The notes under the pieces are model-generated. The model saw only the letters and a list, made by a program, of their open reading frames with translations. It was not told where the DNA came from and did no database searches. Shown one piece after another: positions 9,018-19,242 of a stretch of DNA of 64,000 nt (its first letter is position 1; each line of letters starts with the position of its first letter). The stretch covers positions 409,501-473,500 of the forward strand of contig CAXIUP010000285.1 in assembly GCA_964035015.1 (NCBI GenBank), written 5' to 3'. This DNA is from Corallium rubrum (Eukaryota; Cnidaria; Anthozoa; Scleralcyonacea; Coralliidae). Position numbers and translations under genes: made by a program.

Positions 9018-9395
9018 GATGGCGTGTGCTGTTAGGGCGCTGCCTCTCACCAATAGTTAAGCCCGGTTCGACGGGGTTAGTACTTGGATGGGTGGCCGTC
9101 TGGGAATAACCCCGTTCTCGAGCTTGGAACACTCATGTGAGTAGAGTTTAGTTGGTCTCTCCTGTGCTTCGAGGGTTTTTCGCCGGGTTCTCCGGTTTTC
9201 CTCCCTCCATAAAATCAACACCTATGTCTGTGATTCGTGGTCTGACATGTGTGTCGTAAATGTGTCGTAGGGTGGCTGCTTCGAGCGCCTGTAATATGCC
9301 TTCGACTCGGCCACTTGAAATTTAGTAATGTAAATTGCTCTTGAAAAGCCCCTTGTGGGAAGAAGTAATTAAAATCTGTATTCTGTATTCACTGT
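9018..9395 (+). mobile_element. SINE derived from 5S rRNA
   Basis: Positions 9056-9105 match the 5S rRNA internal promoter region (GTTAAGC, then GGTTAGTACTTGGATGGGTG and CCGTCTGGGAATA). A SINE body follows (GGTTCTCCGGTTTTCCTCCC) and the copy ends in a TCTGTATTC-type tail. It is not a functional 5S gene, because the 5' and 3' thirds of 5S are missing. Transcription would be by RNA polymerase III. Truncated relatives are at 26963-27020 and about 34500-34590. Confidence 0.72.
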
Positions 9396-9889
9396 GATTT
9401 TGCAGTAGCCCGAGTGAACGCCTGACCAGGCGCATTGTTAATTTTAAAACTAGAAATTACTATCGCAAGTGAAATGCTGCCACGAATGCCAAGGAAATCT
9501 TGACATTTCAAAAATAAGCCTTACCCCCGTTAAGTTTTTACTCCTCGTTCACTCAGAAGTCAGAACAGAATTAAGTCGGTCAGAATAAAAATTCGAATTT
9601 ATTCGACTGTGGATAGAAATTTCGACAAACATCGATAGAAATGTCGAAAAATCAACAGAAATCCAATCTATCAACGACAATCTATCAATGTCTTTCGCAT
9701 TTGCTCTGATTGGCTAATTTTTTCGCATCTCATTAATTTATTGTTATATCTGATTGGCTTATACTTGGTCAAGCATAAGCTATTCCGGCGCAATGTTATG
9801 CAATAATTTACCAAAAAGTGCAAAAGAAAGACAAACTTCAATCAGACAATTTAAAACTATTCACAATGGCAACATTTGTACATAGTATT

Positions 9890-10085
9890 CAGACTTTTTA
9901 TATGATTTAATATTGCAATAATTAACGTTGTATATGTATAATATCTTGTAAATAGTTTAATATATCAGTAATATGTAATTAATGAAATATGTCTTTTTGT
10001 AAACGGCCCCTTGAAAATCAGTCGCTTATGTGCACTGAAGGGTTTACCGTTTTTAAATAAGTTTAAATAAATAAATAAATAAATG
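9890..10085 (+). mobile_element. Probable 3' end of a non-LTR retrotransposon
   Basis: A non-coding AT-rich stretch with TGTATATGTATAATATC, a conserved-looking block GGCCCCTTGAAAATCAG...GTGCACTGAAGGGTTTACCG, and an (AAAT)n tail (TTTAAATAAATAAATAAAT). This is the usual look of CR1/L2-like 3' UTRs. No reverse transcriptase is attached. Confidence 0.45.
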
Positions 10086-10273
10086 ATTATCTATCTCATA
10101 TAAGCTCCTTGTTTGTTTACACTCCTTACCATTCTCTCTGACGAAGGGCCTTCGCTCGAACTTTAGACTCCTACGTTCTCTGTTTCGGCAGTATATCTAA
10201 CCTTAGAATATGATCATACCCACTCAGCCAATCAGCGCCCAGAATTTTCATGCTCTATATTCCATAGTATTCA

Positions 10274-10385
10274 CTAGTGAGTTTATGTAACTAATTAGTA
10301 TGCTCTATATACTCATTAGTATGCTCTATATAGAGCATACTAATGAGTGTATAGAGCATACTAATTAGTTACATAAACTCACTAG
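10274..10385. repeat. Perfect-looking palindrome centred near 10330
   Basis: Left arm CTAGTGAGTTTATGTAACTA, right arm TAGTTACATAAACTCACTAG, centre GCTCTATATAGAGC. The arms repeat ATTAGTATGCTCTATA twice. Probably a MITE hairpin. Confidence 0.85.
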
Positions 10386-10540
10386 AAGATATTCATAACC
10401 AAAAAATAATGCAAACATCAACAACAACGAAAAAAATCTGTTCTTTCTAACCCAATAAAAGCATACATTTTCTGCCAGAAACATAGAATATAGATTCTTC
10501 CACAGAATTAGCTGAGTGGAGTATGATCATATTCTAAGTC

Positions 10541-10679
10541 GGTTAGATAATGAACTCTCGTGTCCTATGGGATATAGTGTCCTCGCATAGATAGAAAGCC
10601 ACTCGGCCTGCGGCCCTCGTGGCTTTCTATCTATGCTCGGCACTATATCCCATAGAACACTCGAGTTCATTATCTAACC
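10541..10679. repeat. 139-bp palindrome
   Basis: The arms GGTTAGATAATGAACTC and GAGTTCATTATCTAACC enclose GATATAGTG/CACTATATC and AGATAGAAAGCCAC/GTGGCTTTCTATCT. Related end sequences (ATATCTAACCTTA, TACGTTCTCTGTTTCGG) recur at 10170-10210 and 21510-21655, so this is a dispersed family. Confidence 0.8.
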
Positions 10680-10689
10680 TATACTTACT

Positions 10690-11430
10690 ATATTTCGATT
10701 GTTATACGGTTTTCAGTCGCCTCTATTCAGTCAGTTAGGTGATTGATAACGATTGTAACTCGTTTTTCTGATCGAGTTTTGCATAAATATGTTTATGTCA
10801 AAATTGCTATGTAAACGCGTGTATGAACGTTTCAACGTAAACAAGACACTTAAATGATAGGAAATAGATATTGTGATTAGAAAAAACGAACTTGCAGTTG
10901 GCAAAAACAAAGTTAGGAAACCAAGACCAACGTGTAACTTCGTAAAGGTAACGCGTGCAAGTTGTGTGTATCAGCGCGAACTACAGAATGGCTCTGCAAC
11001 GTATTGTGTTGCTGTTGGAGAGAACGGGCCTACCCAGTCTCCCAAACGGCCACATGAAACGCCTGCTACGCACGCTAATAATAACGTAAACATCTCAGAA
11101 GGCTCTGTGGTCAAGACCAAGAGAAAACATGCGTGGTCGCTAACACGGCTTCGTTTCGACGAGAAACTGTAATGAGGTATGCTTGTGGTCTGAACCAGCA
11201 AAATCAAAATATAATTAACTTGCGTACGCTTTCGTATTTGCAAAGTTTAATTAAACATGAAGGTCATGTTTCCATTCAGTGCTATTGCCGCGCTGTTCCC
11301 CGGTCAGGTTTCATCTTCATCGGGCACTATTATATCAATTATAGATGGAATACCTCGAGAGAATGGTCTATAATTGATGTATTATACCGAAATATATAAT
11401 CTTTCCAAATAAACTTAAATAATTTTTTAA
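10690..11430. other. No recognised feature
   Basis: Mixed-composition DNA with short unconvincing ORFs on both strands. A plus-strand 99-codon frame at 10873-11172 has no recognisable domain. I see no repeat structure here. Confidence 0.4.
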
Positions 11431-11434
11431 AAAG

Positions 11435-11596
11435 TTAGCTAACTTTTGTCAGCTTTTCATTGTCTGTTTCCATCCTGTTGATATTAAGTGTTGTCTCAAG
11501 GCTTCTTGTATTGCCTGAATTCTTATTTTTTTGTAACCTAACAATCTTCTTGTCAACATCAGAATGTTCAGGCGAAACGTCTTCTTGTTCCGCCAT
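11435..11596 (-). CDS. Small ORF (53 codons), unknown, possibly a fragment
   Basis: The ATG at 11594-11596 sits in a good context (CAACAATGG). The frame reads MAEQEDVSPEHSDVDKKIVR and goes on, charged, Ser/Asn/Thr-rich and polar, to a TAA at 11435-11437. It looks like the first exon or N-terminal scrap of a mobile-element gag-like protein, by composition only. No downstream continuation was found. Confidence 0.25.
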   Translation of the reverse strand: MAEQEDVSPEHSDVDKKIVRLQKNKNSGNTRSLETTLNINRMETDNEKLTKVS

Positions 11597-11914
11597 TGTT
11601 GACAGCTTCGTGAATGTTGCGTGACATTCACGCGTGGTGCACGTACTCGAGGTTATACCCCGCTGTTACACCCCGCCACAGCAGGGTATTTCATTTTAGT
11701 ATAAATTCACAGGTGATTATAGAAAATCGCGCCCGCTGATTGGTCGAGCTACTTCGGAATAATTCTCGATAATCACTTACATCGTTTATTAAAAATGGCC
11801 GCCAGCGAATTTTGGGATTTGTCAATGCTACAGATGAGGAAATTAACAATGTTAAAGAAAATGTTGTTCCTAAAAGTACGAAAATGTGTATTTGTATAGG
11901 TAATCGCATGGGGC

Positions 11915-12040
11915 CGAGGAAAATTAAGGTTTAATTTCACGAGTGTTTTCAAAATTTTACAAAATTGCCCGAGTCGCGAAGCGACGAGGGTAATTTGTAA
12001 GATTTTGAAAACACGAGTGAAATTAAACCTTAATTTTACG
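11915..12040. repeat. Palindrome with AATTAAGGTTTAATTTCACG arms
   Basis: The left arm AAATTAAGGTTTAATTTCAC and right arm GTGAAATTAAACCTTAATTT flank a core CCCGAGTCGCGAAGCGACGAGGG. A diverged copy of the arms and core is at 13997-14090, so the two lie at the ends of the inverted structure 11.9-14.1 kb. Confidence 0.8.
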
Positions 12041-12061
12041 AGAACTCATGCGATTATGTGT

Positions 12062-12540
12062 TAATAATATAGCGGGCAAAATTATTTAAGAGCTATATTA
12101 TGTCCAGAAAATGTCAAAGTACAATGTACCTTATCACGGTCGGTGCTCAGCAACATTCCAAATTTCCCTCGCTCTATCGCTGTGCATGTAGCTTTCTTCT
12201 TGTAAACACAGGCAAAAGTTCGTAAGTTTTCTACGGTATTCATTTTCACTAATAGTTTACACTCTTTCAATAGTTCAAATTAGTTCAAAGTAAACAAAAA
12301 AGCATTTTCAGACCGGAAAACCTTGCAGATTTGTTGAAAACATTGTCAGTCCTCTGAGGTTCACTGTTGCTAAGTAACCAAGCGACCAATCACATGCAAG
12401 TACTGCTGATCAAGGAACCAATCAAGTGCAAGTAATTTTGCCCTGAATTACAAAAAAATGCCCTCTTCATTAGCCAATCATATTCGAGAAATTTTGCCCT
12501 CTATATTATTAATACTAAAACAATTATTCGCCTCAGGCTC
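12062..12540 (-). repeat. Dispersed repeat R1, copy 1
   Basis: Matches 13590-13985 (opposite orientation), 27600-27955 (same orientation) and a fragment at 57355-57435. On the minus strand it codes a short conserved peptide beginning MNTVENLRTFACVYKKK (within 12082-12270). Parts outside the peptide are conserved too (CAATCACATGCAAGTACTGC). Confidence 0.7.
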
Positions 12541-12583
12541 AGTGAATATCGGTGAATACCAACCTCGACTTCGTCTCGGTTAT

Positions 12584-12742
12584 TATTAACTTCTTATTAA
12601 CCGAGAGCGCGGTCATTACGAAAAAATATCAGACCGAGGTCTTGACAGTACGGACCGAGCCCGTAGGGCGAGGTCTGTACATAAAGACCGAGGTCTGATA
12701 TTTTTTCGTAATGACCAAGCGGACGAGGTTAATAAGAGGTTT
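12584..12742. repeat. Palindrome with GACCGAGGTC core
   Basis: The arms TTATTAACCGAGAGCGCGGTCATT and the matching AATGACCAAGCGGACGAGG enclose ACGAAAAAATATCAGACC / GGTCTGATATTTTTTCGT. Non-coding. Confidence 0.75.
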
Positions 12743-12830
12743 ATTATATGGCATTTTGAAACAACACATCTTACATTACCTTGTCAATAGTGTGACCTTG
12801 AGCGTGTGACATAGACTCATCGTTTTCAAT

Positions 12831-13362
12831 GTTGTTGCTCTTGTTGTCATCGCTTTCGGAATCCTAAAACTCACTGCCAGATTGCTCATCGTCCCACTCA
12901 TACATAATTTAGTCCTCAGGTTATTGGATTCACAAAATTCTTGCGGTTTTCTTTCATTGTTTAGTTGCAAACAACATGTCGGCCAAAATCCGTAATCGAC
13001 CGGTCGTTACGGGAAAATTATCGACCGGCACGTGACGCGTCTCAGCCAATGAGAACACACGATTTCAACGGAAGTAACTTGTCCCATATAATAACTTCTT
13101 GTTAACCGAGAGCGCGGTCTTTAGGGAAAAATGTTGTTGCTCTTGTTATCGCTTTTGGAATCCTAAAACTCATTGTCCTAGTTCCTAGGTTGTTGAATTC
13201 ACAAAATTTTGCGGTTCTATTTCGTTGTTCTTGTGTAAACAAAATGGCTGGCAAAACCCGTAATCGACCGCCGTCGATTACGAAAAATAATCGACTGACA
13301 CGTAACGCGTCTTAGCCAATGAGAGCACACGATTTCAACGGAAGTAACTTGTGCCATATAAT
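12831..13362 (+). repeat. Direct duplication, two units of about 250 bp
   Basis: 12831-13090 and 13129-13362 share, in order, TTGTTGCTCTTGTT, TCGGAATCCTAAAACTCA, GATTCACAAAATT, TGCGGTT, CGTAATCGACCG, CACGTGACGCGTCT, GCCAATGAGA and GATTTCAACGGAAGTAACTT. Each unit ends at ATATAATA. Units are about 85-90% alike by eye. Confidence 0.7.
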
Positions 13363-13589
13363 ACTATGAAGTGAGGGGTAATTCGATGATTGACTGGTCA
13401 CGTGGTACAATCAAGCTTTCTGACTGGACAATTTATAGTTGAGGTATAATATTAACTAATAATTCGCTGGCTTTGTTTCAATGCAATAATCTCCGCAATA
13501 GTCCAGTCTTCTAGGAGCCCCCCTTCTGGAGTCAACCGATCGTCGTCATTATCAAAATGCGTTAAATGCAAAAAAAACCCATCGAGCAT

Positions 13590-13985
13590 ACATGGCAAAA
13601 TTACTCGAATATGATTGGCTAATGAGGAGGGCACTTTTTTGTAATTCAGGGCAAATTTACTTGCACTTGATTGGTTCCTTGATCAGCAGTACTTGCATGT
13701 GATTGGTCGCTTTGTTACTTAACAACAGTGAACCTCAGACGACTGACTTTTTTTCAACAAATCTGCAAGGTTTTTCGGTTTTTGTTTACTTTGAACTAAT
13801 TTAAGCTATTGAAGGAGTGTAAAAAAATGAATACACTAGAAAATTTACGAACTTTTGCCTGTGTTTACAAAAAGAAAGCAACAGGCACAGCGGTAGCTAG
13901 AGCGAGGAAAATTGGAATATTGCCGAGCACCGACCGTGATAAGGTAGCTCTTGAATAATTTTTCCCACTATATTACTAATACCTA
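13590..13985 (+). repeat. Dispersed repeat R1, copy 2
   Basis: Inverted relative to the copy at 12062-12540. Codes MNTLENLRTFACVYKKKATG on the plus strand from 13828. It shares the sequences coding GILPSTDRDK with copy 1 and the flanking block AATCACATGCAAGTACTGC in reverse. Confidence 0.7.
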
Positions 13986-14178
13986 ATCGCATTAGTTCTC
14001 GTAAAATCAAGGTTTAATTTCACTCGTATTCTTCGCGACTCGGGAAATTTTGTAGACTTTTGGAAACACTCGTGAAATTAAACCTTAAACGCATAGTGTC
14101 ACCATGACGCAAGACTTCACATGATTAAAATTATCGTGAATATAACACACGCCAAAACTAAATAGTCCGTAAGAAAAT

Positions 14179-15108
14179 TAGCCTGCGTGCAGACGCTTGT
14201 ATTTCCGGAGCTTGTGTAATTGAATCCCTATAAGCGTCTGCGCATTGGAGGCCAAAAGCTTGTTCTGGTCACGTGGATTTTCCACAGAAAGTTGGAACCG
14301 CATGTGATTGGTTCTTTGTTAATTATGCAATTTATCACGAATTCGCTAAAATTAGCTCGAGCACTTATAAAAACATGGCGTTTGTCGAAGCTTCGAAGTT
14401 AGATGGGTGAATGCTTTCAATGTGCTCTGCGACTCGTTTGTCATTTTTTTCAAATTGATAGCCTTTTCGAAGACCAAGTTAAGGCAATTAAAGCATTCTT
14501 TAAAGGAACGAATAGAAGCTGACATCAAAACACTCCTGAGCAGCGGGGTTCTTTCCTTTATTTCTTGGTCGAGTTTTGTCAACGAAAAGTTCACAATGTC
14601 TTGTTTGCTCGTTTTGCGCAAAATGCTGGGACTCTTCTTAGAGCACATATTCGAACACTGTCGGTTGATCTCCTTCAGATACAAAAGGACAGTTTGTTCT
14701 CTGACCTTTTCACAGCGCCAAGCTACGCGCGCGATTTGTGTGTATGTCCCTCTACACAGCATTTTGCCAATAGAACAAAGATCCCTGAGCAAAGTCCGAG
14801 TGGCTGATTTGCTCTCCACTGTACTTTGACAGACACAATTGTCGTTTGGGCAGTTGAAAAGTTATCCGCTTCGTTTGTGGCCCTCGTTGGTGTGGAAGTT
14901 GATCGCGGTTGAAAAAGAGATACTAGTGAGACGCCAGGAATAATAATAGCTATAATTATTTCTTACTGCGCGAATTAACCATTTTAATACGATTAAAAAT
15001 CCATGTGTCCACTCGTGACCAGAACAAGCTTTTGGCCTCCAATGCGCAGACGCTTATAGGGATTCAATTACACAAGCTCCGGAAATACAAGCGTCTGCAC
15101 GCAGGCTA
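14179..15108. mobile_element. DNA transposon with 9-bp TSD (MULE-like), TIR TAGCCTGCGT
   Basis: Identical 9-bp direct repeats TAAGAAAAT at 14170-14178 and 15109-15117 flank inverted termini of about 95 bp beginning TAGCCTGCGTGCAGACGCTT. A second element with the same first ten bases and a 9-bp TSD is at 21075-22153. A TSD of 9 bp with long TIRs is typical of Mutator-like elements, but no MULE transposase is present, so the superfamily is inferred. Confidence 0.85.
14352..14819 (-). CDS. Unknown 155-codon ORF inside the TAGCCTGCGT transposon
   Basis: The ORF fills the space between the TIRs. It is Cys-, Ser- and Lys-rich with blocks VREQTVLLYLKEINRQC, SKKSPSILRKTSKQDIV and KLDQEIKERTPLLRSVLMSA. 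This style reminds me of the N-terminal region of multicopy hypothetical cnidarian proteins of the DUF6589 type, but that is a weak recollection. It may be a captured gene piece or a transposon protein. The plus-strand frame 14407-14829 is its shadow. Confidence 0.45.
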   Translation of the reverse strand: MESKSATRTLLRDLCSIGKMLCRGTYTQIARVAWRCEKVREQTVLLYLKEINRQCSNMCSKKSPSILRKTSKQDIVNFSLTKLDQEIKERTPLLRSVLMSASIRSFKECFNCLNLVFEKAINLKKMTNESQSTLKAFTHLTSKLRQTPCFYKCSS

Positions 15109-15117
15109 TAAGAAAAT

Positions 15118-15975
15118 GCACTGTCTTTTTTAACATTTTAAGAATATTTCTCCTTTTCTTTGCACACAAATATAATTTTTGTCATGCGCAAAACTGCTGT
15201 GCCTTCAATTTTCCTCCGCCTAACCTGAGTATCAGGCATCATTCTCGTCTCACGGACTCACGACTACAATCCAGAATTGTTTTGGAGTAATTCCTTCACG
15301 AGCACGTCTCTTATAAACTCTCTTCGCTCTCTCTTCATAGACACTTGGGAGAAGTTGGTATATTAAACTCTGGCCATAACCAGTATACAGAGTACAGCTA
15401 GCACATCCTCATTAAACAGGACTTTTTCTATACATTCGCGCCGTTCTTTCTTTAGATACTTTACTTTAAACTTCCGTCTAAACATCGTCTGTGACATCGT
15501 CGAATCGCCAATCAGAATAGAGCTTTTCGGGTTTTTTTTTGGCTTACCAGTCAGACGAAAAAGCCAAAATCCGGCTTTTTACATGCGGCCAGGTAAATAA
15601 TTATATCAGAGCCTATTTCCCTTCCTCCGCCTGCAACTTTCCGCCTCCCGCAGGAAGGAAAAAGCGAGCCTGACTCTGTCAGGTTATCCGTGGCCCCATG
15701 CGATTACCTATACAAATTTCTCACACCCATAGAAAAAGGTCGTGATAGATACAACATACGCAATGATATGATGCCTGCTTTATCAGGCAAACAAAAGTCT
15801 GAACACAAATCACTCAACTTAATTCGGCAACAAAAATGTGTAGTAACTGACGAAATTTAGAAATCCGTCGACAAAAATGTCGATAACTGACGATATTCAG
15901 AAATCCGGCGACAACAATGTCGGTGACTGACGATAGCTAAAAATCTAGAAATCCGTACTCAAGTCTCAAACTAGC
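15118..15975. other. No gene recognised; short repeats
   Basis: Contains a near-repeated motif around 15835-15950 (GACGAAATTTAGAAATCCG, GACGATATTCAGAAATCCG: a 25-30-bp unit, about three copies) and CCTCCGCCT-rich sequence at 15600-15670. No credible ORF. Confidence 0.5.
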
Positions 15976-16282
15976 TACCCTGCAAGTCAGAGCCCCTTTC
16001 CGACCTACGCAAGCTTCGGGGGAAAGTGGGCTCTGTCAACAAACTCGATATTTCTTTTTGAGCATGCGTGAACGGTTGCCAAGATACTATTTTGGACCCA
16101 GGCTCTAACGCGTGACTTGCTATTTTCCTGCTTGCGGGTGTTCATAAACTAAAACTTGTTTGACCAGTTCAAAACCTGACTGACTCGCCCCAAACTTGGG
16201 AGCGAAGGATCGAGTTTGTTGGCAGAGCCCACTTTCCCCCGAAGCCTGCGTAAGTCGGAAAGGGGCTATGACTTGCAGGGTA
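15976..16282. mobile_element. MITE with about 70-bp TIRs
   Basis: TACCCTGCAAGTCAGAGCCC at 15976 and its complement ending at 16282 pair for about 70 bp (GGGGGAAAGTGGGCTCTG inside). CAAACTA occurs just outside both ends, offset by two bases on the left, so it may be the target duplication. Confidence 0.75.
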
Positions 16283-16428
16283 CAAACTATCCTGCGTGGC
16301 TGGTATTGTGCTCGTGGGTAGGTCTGCTTGCGGGTGGAAGAAATAAACGCCTGTCATAGTCCTATTCAAAGTTGGGCTTTTTTCCACCAAAAGTATCGGC
16401 TAAATTCCTATTGGTTCAGTCAATCTTG

Positions 16429-17401
16429 AAGTGGTTCGCTAATGAAAATATTGTTAGTAAAGTTTATGCATAATCCTAAAGAGGATATGGTACACGCGTA
16501 AAAAGCTCGCACGTTGTTACAACATTGTAGCCTGAACAATGCTGTAACAACTTGCAACAATGCTGTGACCACTTGTTGACATATGTGAACGACATTGATA
16601 AATGAACAACATTGTTCATGATTGTTTCAACAAGTTGTTACTGCTTGATGAAACAACAACCGTTGTTCGCGCATGTTGTAACAACCGAAGAACGTGTTCA
16701 TACATCAATCATGTTCACCATTGTTGTAACATTGTTGTTAATCATTGTTATTTCGTCATGCTGTTACAACATGTTGTATCATGTGCGAACAACGTTGGCT
16801 ATAAAAAATGTGCTGTTGGAACAACTTGTTCATGACTGTTGATTTATCTGTGAACAAGTTGTTCGAACCATAAGTGAACAACTTGCTGACAACTTGTTCA
16901 TGGCGAGCAGCACAACATTGTTCACGGCGAGCAGAACAACCTTGTTCACGCCTGTTGACAACCGTGAACAAGTTGTGCGTTTTTACGCGTGTAGTTAGTA
17001 ATATTGCAAAGTTTCATTTCAAAATTCGTTGAAGAAAACGTGATATGTAACGTGTAAAGTTTGTATTTTGGAGCGCCGACATGAAAGTGGCCGAGCTTGA
17101 GAAGAATGGGTCGAGGAAGCTTATGACGTCATAAACTCAACAAAAACAAAAGATCATTGTTGTTGTCAACAAAAGGGTCATTGTTGTTATTGAGTCTATG
17201 ACGTCATAAGCTTCCTTGACTCATTCTTCTCAAGCTCGGCCACTTTAATGGCGGCGCTCCAAAATACAAACTTCACACGTAAAATATCACCTTTTCTTCA
17301 ACGAATTTTGAAATGAAACTTTGCACGATTACTAACTACCATAACATCTTTAGGATTATGCAAAAACATTGCCAACAATATTTTCATCAGAGAACCACTT
17401 T
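16429..17401. mobile_element. Foldback element whose left arm holds MITE copy B
   Basis: Long inverted arms: AAGTGGTTC...AATGAAAATATTGTTAG...TGCATAATCCTAAAGA on the left, and the complement up to 17401 on the right, meeting near 17160 (GACGTCATAA...TTATGACGTC). The left arm is interrupted by the 499-bp MITE at 16493-16991. The right arm keeps the uninterrupted site (complement reads ATGGTAGTTAGTAAT). Confidence 0.88.
16493..16991. mobile_element. MITE copy B (TA target duplication)
   Basis: Ends CACGCGTAAAAAGC and GCGTTTTTACGCGTG, TA at 16491-16492 and 16992-16993. The interior is filled with ACAACATTGTT / AACAACTTGTT quasi-palindromes. The empty site in the opposite foldback arm proves the TA duplication and the exact borders. 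Confidence 0.92.
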
Positions 17402-17451
17402 AATGGACACAAACTGTCAACGCGTCAAGCGTTACAATAGACCTCTGACTA

Positions 17452-17839
17452 CACACGTAAAAACGCAGTCTGATCAGCTCTGATATCAGATCTGTTGAGA
17501 GAAATGTAGCGACTCTTGATATAGCCTGACAGCTACAGAATGTACCAGCGCTGATGTATAAACATTTAGTTAGAATTTCTAACAGACTGCGACAGCTCCG
17601 TAGACACCATACCTGTTATATCAAACTGATACAGCACTGACCGTGTCAGGCTTGATACAGTTTTGACAGAATCTGTTCTGAACAGTCTGTTGTAGCTGCA
17701 GGTATGATACAGATATGATATCATAGGTGTATCATAGCTGATACTGCAACAGGCTGTATCAGGGATCGCTACATTTTTCTGAACAGATCTGACATCATTC
17801 TCCATCAGGTCTGACACAGAGTGTGCGTTTTTGCGTGTG
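17452..17839. mobile_element. MITE copy C (TA target duplication)
   Basis: Ends CACACGTAAAAACGCA and TGTGCGTTTTTGCGTGTG with flanking TA at 17450-17451 and 17840-17841. The interior is again quasi-palindromic but built on different words (CTGATATCAG, TGATACAG, CTGTATCA). Confidence 0.87.
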
Positions 17840-18042
17840 TAGAGGAGTTCTGTGTGTTGCGCGGCCTTTGAACGCTGATAAGCTTGAACAGTGGAGATAA
17901 ATCGTTTATTTAAATGGTTCTGATGTCTTGACTGTTTTGTCAAAGTGATTACCGAGAAAATCATGAAAATATTAAAAGCCCGATTTTGAGTTCAGTTGTA
18001 TATTTGGACGCGTTTATGACTAGGACTGTTGTGGCAGGCGTT

Positions 18043-18057
18043 CCCCCCCCCCCCCCC
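18043..18057 (+). repeat. C15 homopolymer
   Basis: Fifteen C in a row, 90 bp downstream (in receptor-gene direction) of the cytoplasmic exon. Confidence 0.95.
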
Positions 18058-18148
18058 GCTCCACGCCCCAAATGAACGAAGACTAGTGTCAAAACGTCCA
18101 CGCAACGATGATGCGCTGGCTCGCTGGCGCTCAGTATCAATGACTTAC

Positions 18149-18374
18149 TTTCTCCGGTGGTGGTTTTGGTGTTTTCTTTGACTTATTAACGACGGCATAC
18201 ACAGGAGGCAAGCTGTTACCAGCATCAGGGGGGTTCTCGTTACTAGGTCCTGATTCGTCATCACGAGCCTGGTCTACCTTGGCTTGATCAACAGATTCAT
18301 ATGCGTTGCCTCTATCCATACTGTCACCCATAGCGGCATAACTAGGATTTGCAGGATTTACCACAATATCTTCT
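18149..18374 (-). CDS. Ig-superfamily receptor, cytoplasmic exon with tyrosine motifs
   Basis: Open on the minus strand from an acceptor TTTTCTAG (an alternative AG lies 2 bp further in, giving a start at 18372) to a strong donor GAGAAA|GTAAGT. It codes about 75 residues that are acidic, Ser/Asn/Pro-rich and end Lys/Pro-rich. Three tyrosines sit in Yxx-hydrophobic contexts: SYAAM, AYESV and VYAVVNKSKK. Such YxxM/V sites can bind SH2 domains when phosphorylated. They do not fit the strict ITIM consensus because the residue two before Tyr is not I/V/L/S in two of them. The alternative start at 18372 fits the phase-1 end of the membrane exon. The donor shows that at least one more coding exon lies downstream; I could not find it. 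Confidence 0.7.
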
Positions 18375-18429
18375 CTAGAAAATGAAATGACAGATTCAGT
18401 TATATAACCAGACACAGTGCTAACGGCCG

Positions 18430-19130
18430 ATGCCTTATTTGATGTGAAAAGACGTAGCGTCAAAACGTGGAGTGGAAAAACATAGCGTCCAAAAAGTCGC
18501 GTTAAAAATGTCACATCAAAAAAATCGTGTCAAAAACATCGTGTCAAAAAAATTCGTTTAAAATGGCTTGTCGAAAACATCTCGTCGAAAACGTCGCGTA
18601 AAAATGTCCCGTCAAAAAGGTTGTGTCGAAAAATTCCCTGTTTCAATATACTATATTGTAAAATTACACTTTGCTTATAGCCGAGTGATTTCCATGCTTT
18701 TGGATGTCTTGGTCAAAAAATCGCTTCAAAAAAAGCAGTCTCAAAAACGTCGCGTCAAAAAGGTCGTCTCAAAAAATTTGCGTCAAAAACGCAGTCGTGT
18801 CAAAAACGTCGCGTCAAAAAAGTCGCTTAAAAAGTCGTGTCAACAAAAACATTGCGTCAAAAACGTCGCGTCTAAAAACAAAAACATTGCGTCAAAAACG
18901 TCGCGTTAAAAAAGTCGTGTCAAAAACGTCGCGTCAAAAACGTCGCTTCATAAAAGTTGCGCCAAATGTGTTGCGCTATAAACGTCGCGTCAAAAACGTC
19001 AGTTCAAAAAAGCGTGTAAAAAATATTCTCGCCTGTATAACGTGTCAAAAAAAGTCGCGTTAAAATGCTGCGTCAAAAAAATCGCCTCAGAAAAGTTGCG
19101 TCAAAAGCGTCGCGTCAAAAAAGTCACTTT
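18430..19130. repeat. Degenerate tandem repeat, about 14-bp unit GTCAAAAACGTCGC
   Basis: Some 45 imperfect copies of GTCAAAAACGTCGCG-like words of variable spacing, including many CGTCGCGTC cores. It starts only about 55 bp upstream (gene direction) of the cytoplasmic exon acceptor. Plus-strand ORFs here are Lys/Arg low-complexity artefacts. Confidence 0.85.
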
Positions 19131-19242
19131 TAAAAAATTACTTACCCTCCTCCATTGCCTCCTAAAAATAAACGAAAATATTCTTAGTAAGAAAATTGTG
19201 TTCCATGAAACGAAACTTAGGTTTCCTATATTTGAAACAGAT

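Noticed and set aside
9018-9130. Functional 5S rRNA gene
   Set aside because: Only the internal promoter region is 5S-like; the outer stems are lost and a SINE tail follows.
10873-11172. 99-codon plus-strand ORF
   Set aside because: No domain, no neighbouring exon, and two other frames over the same region are also open.
14407-14829. Plus-strand 140-codon ORF in the TAGCCTGCGT element
   Set aside because: Shadow of the minus-strand ORF 14352-14819, which has the more protein-like composition.
18149-18374. True ITIM or ITAM in the receptor tail
   Set aside because: The tyrosines fit Yxx-hydrophobic but the -2 position and spacing do not match the strict consensus, so only SH2-candidate sites are claimed.
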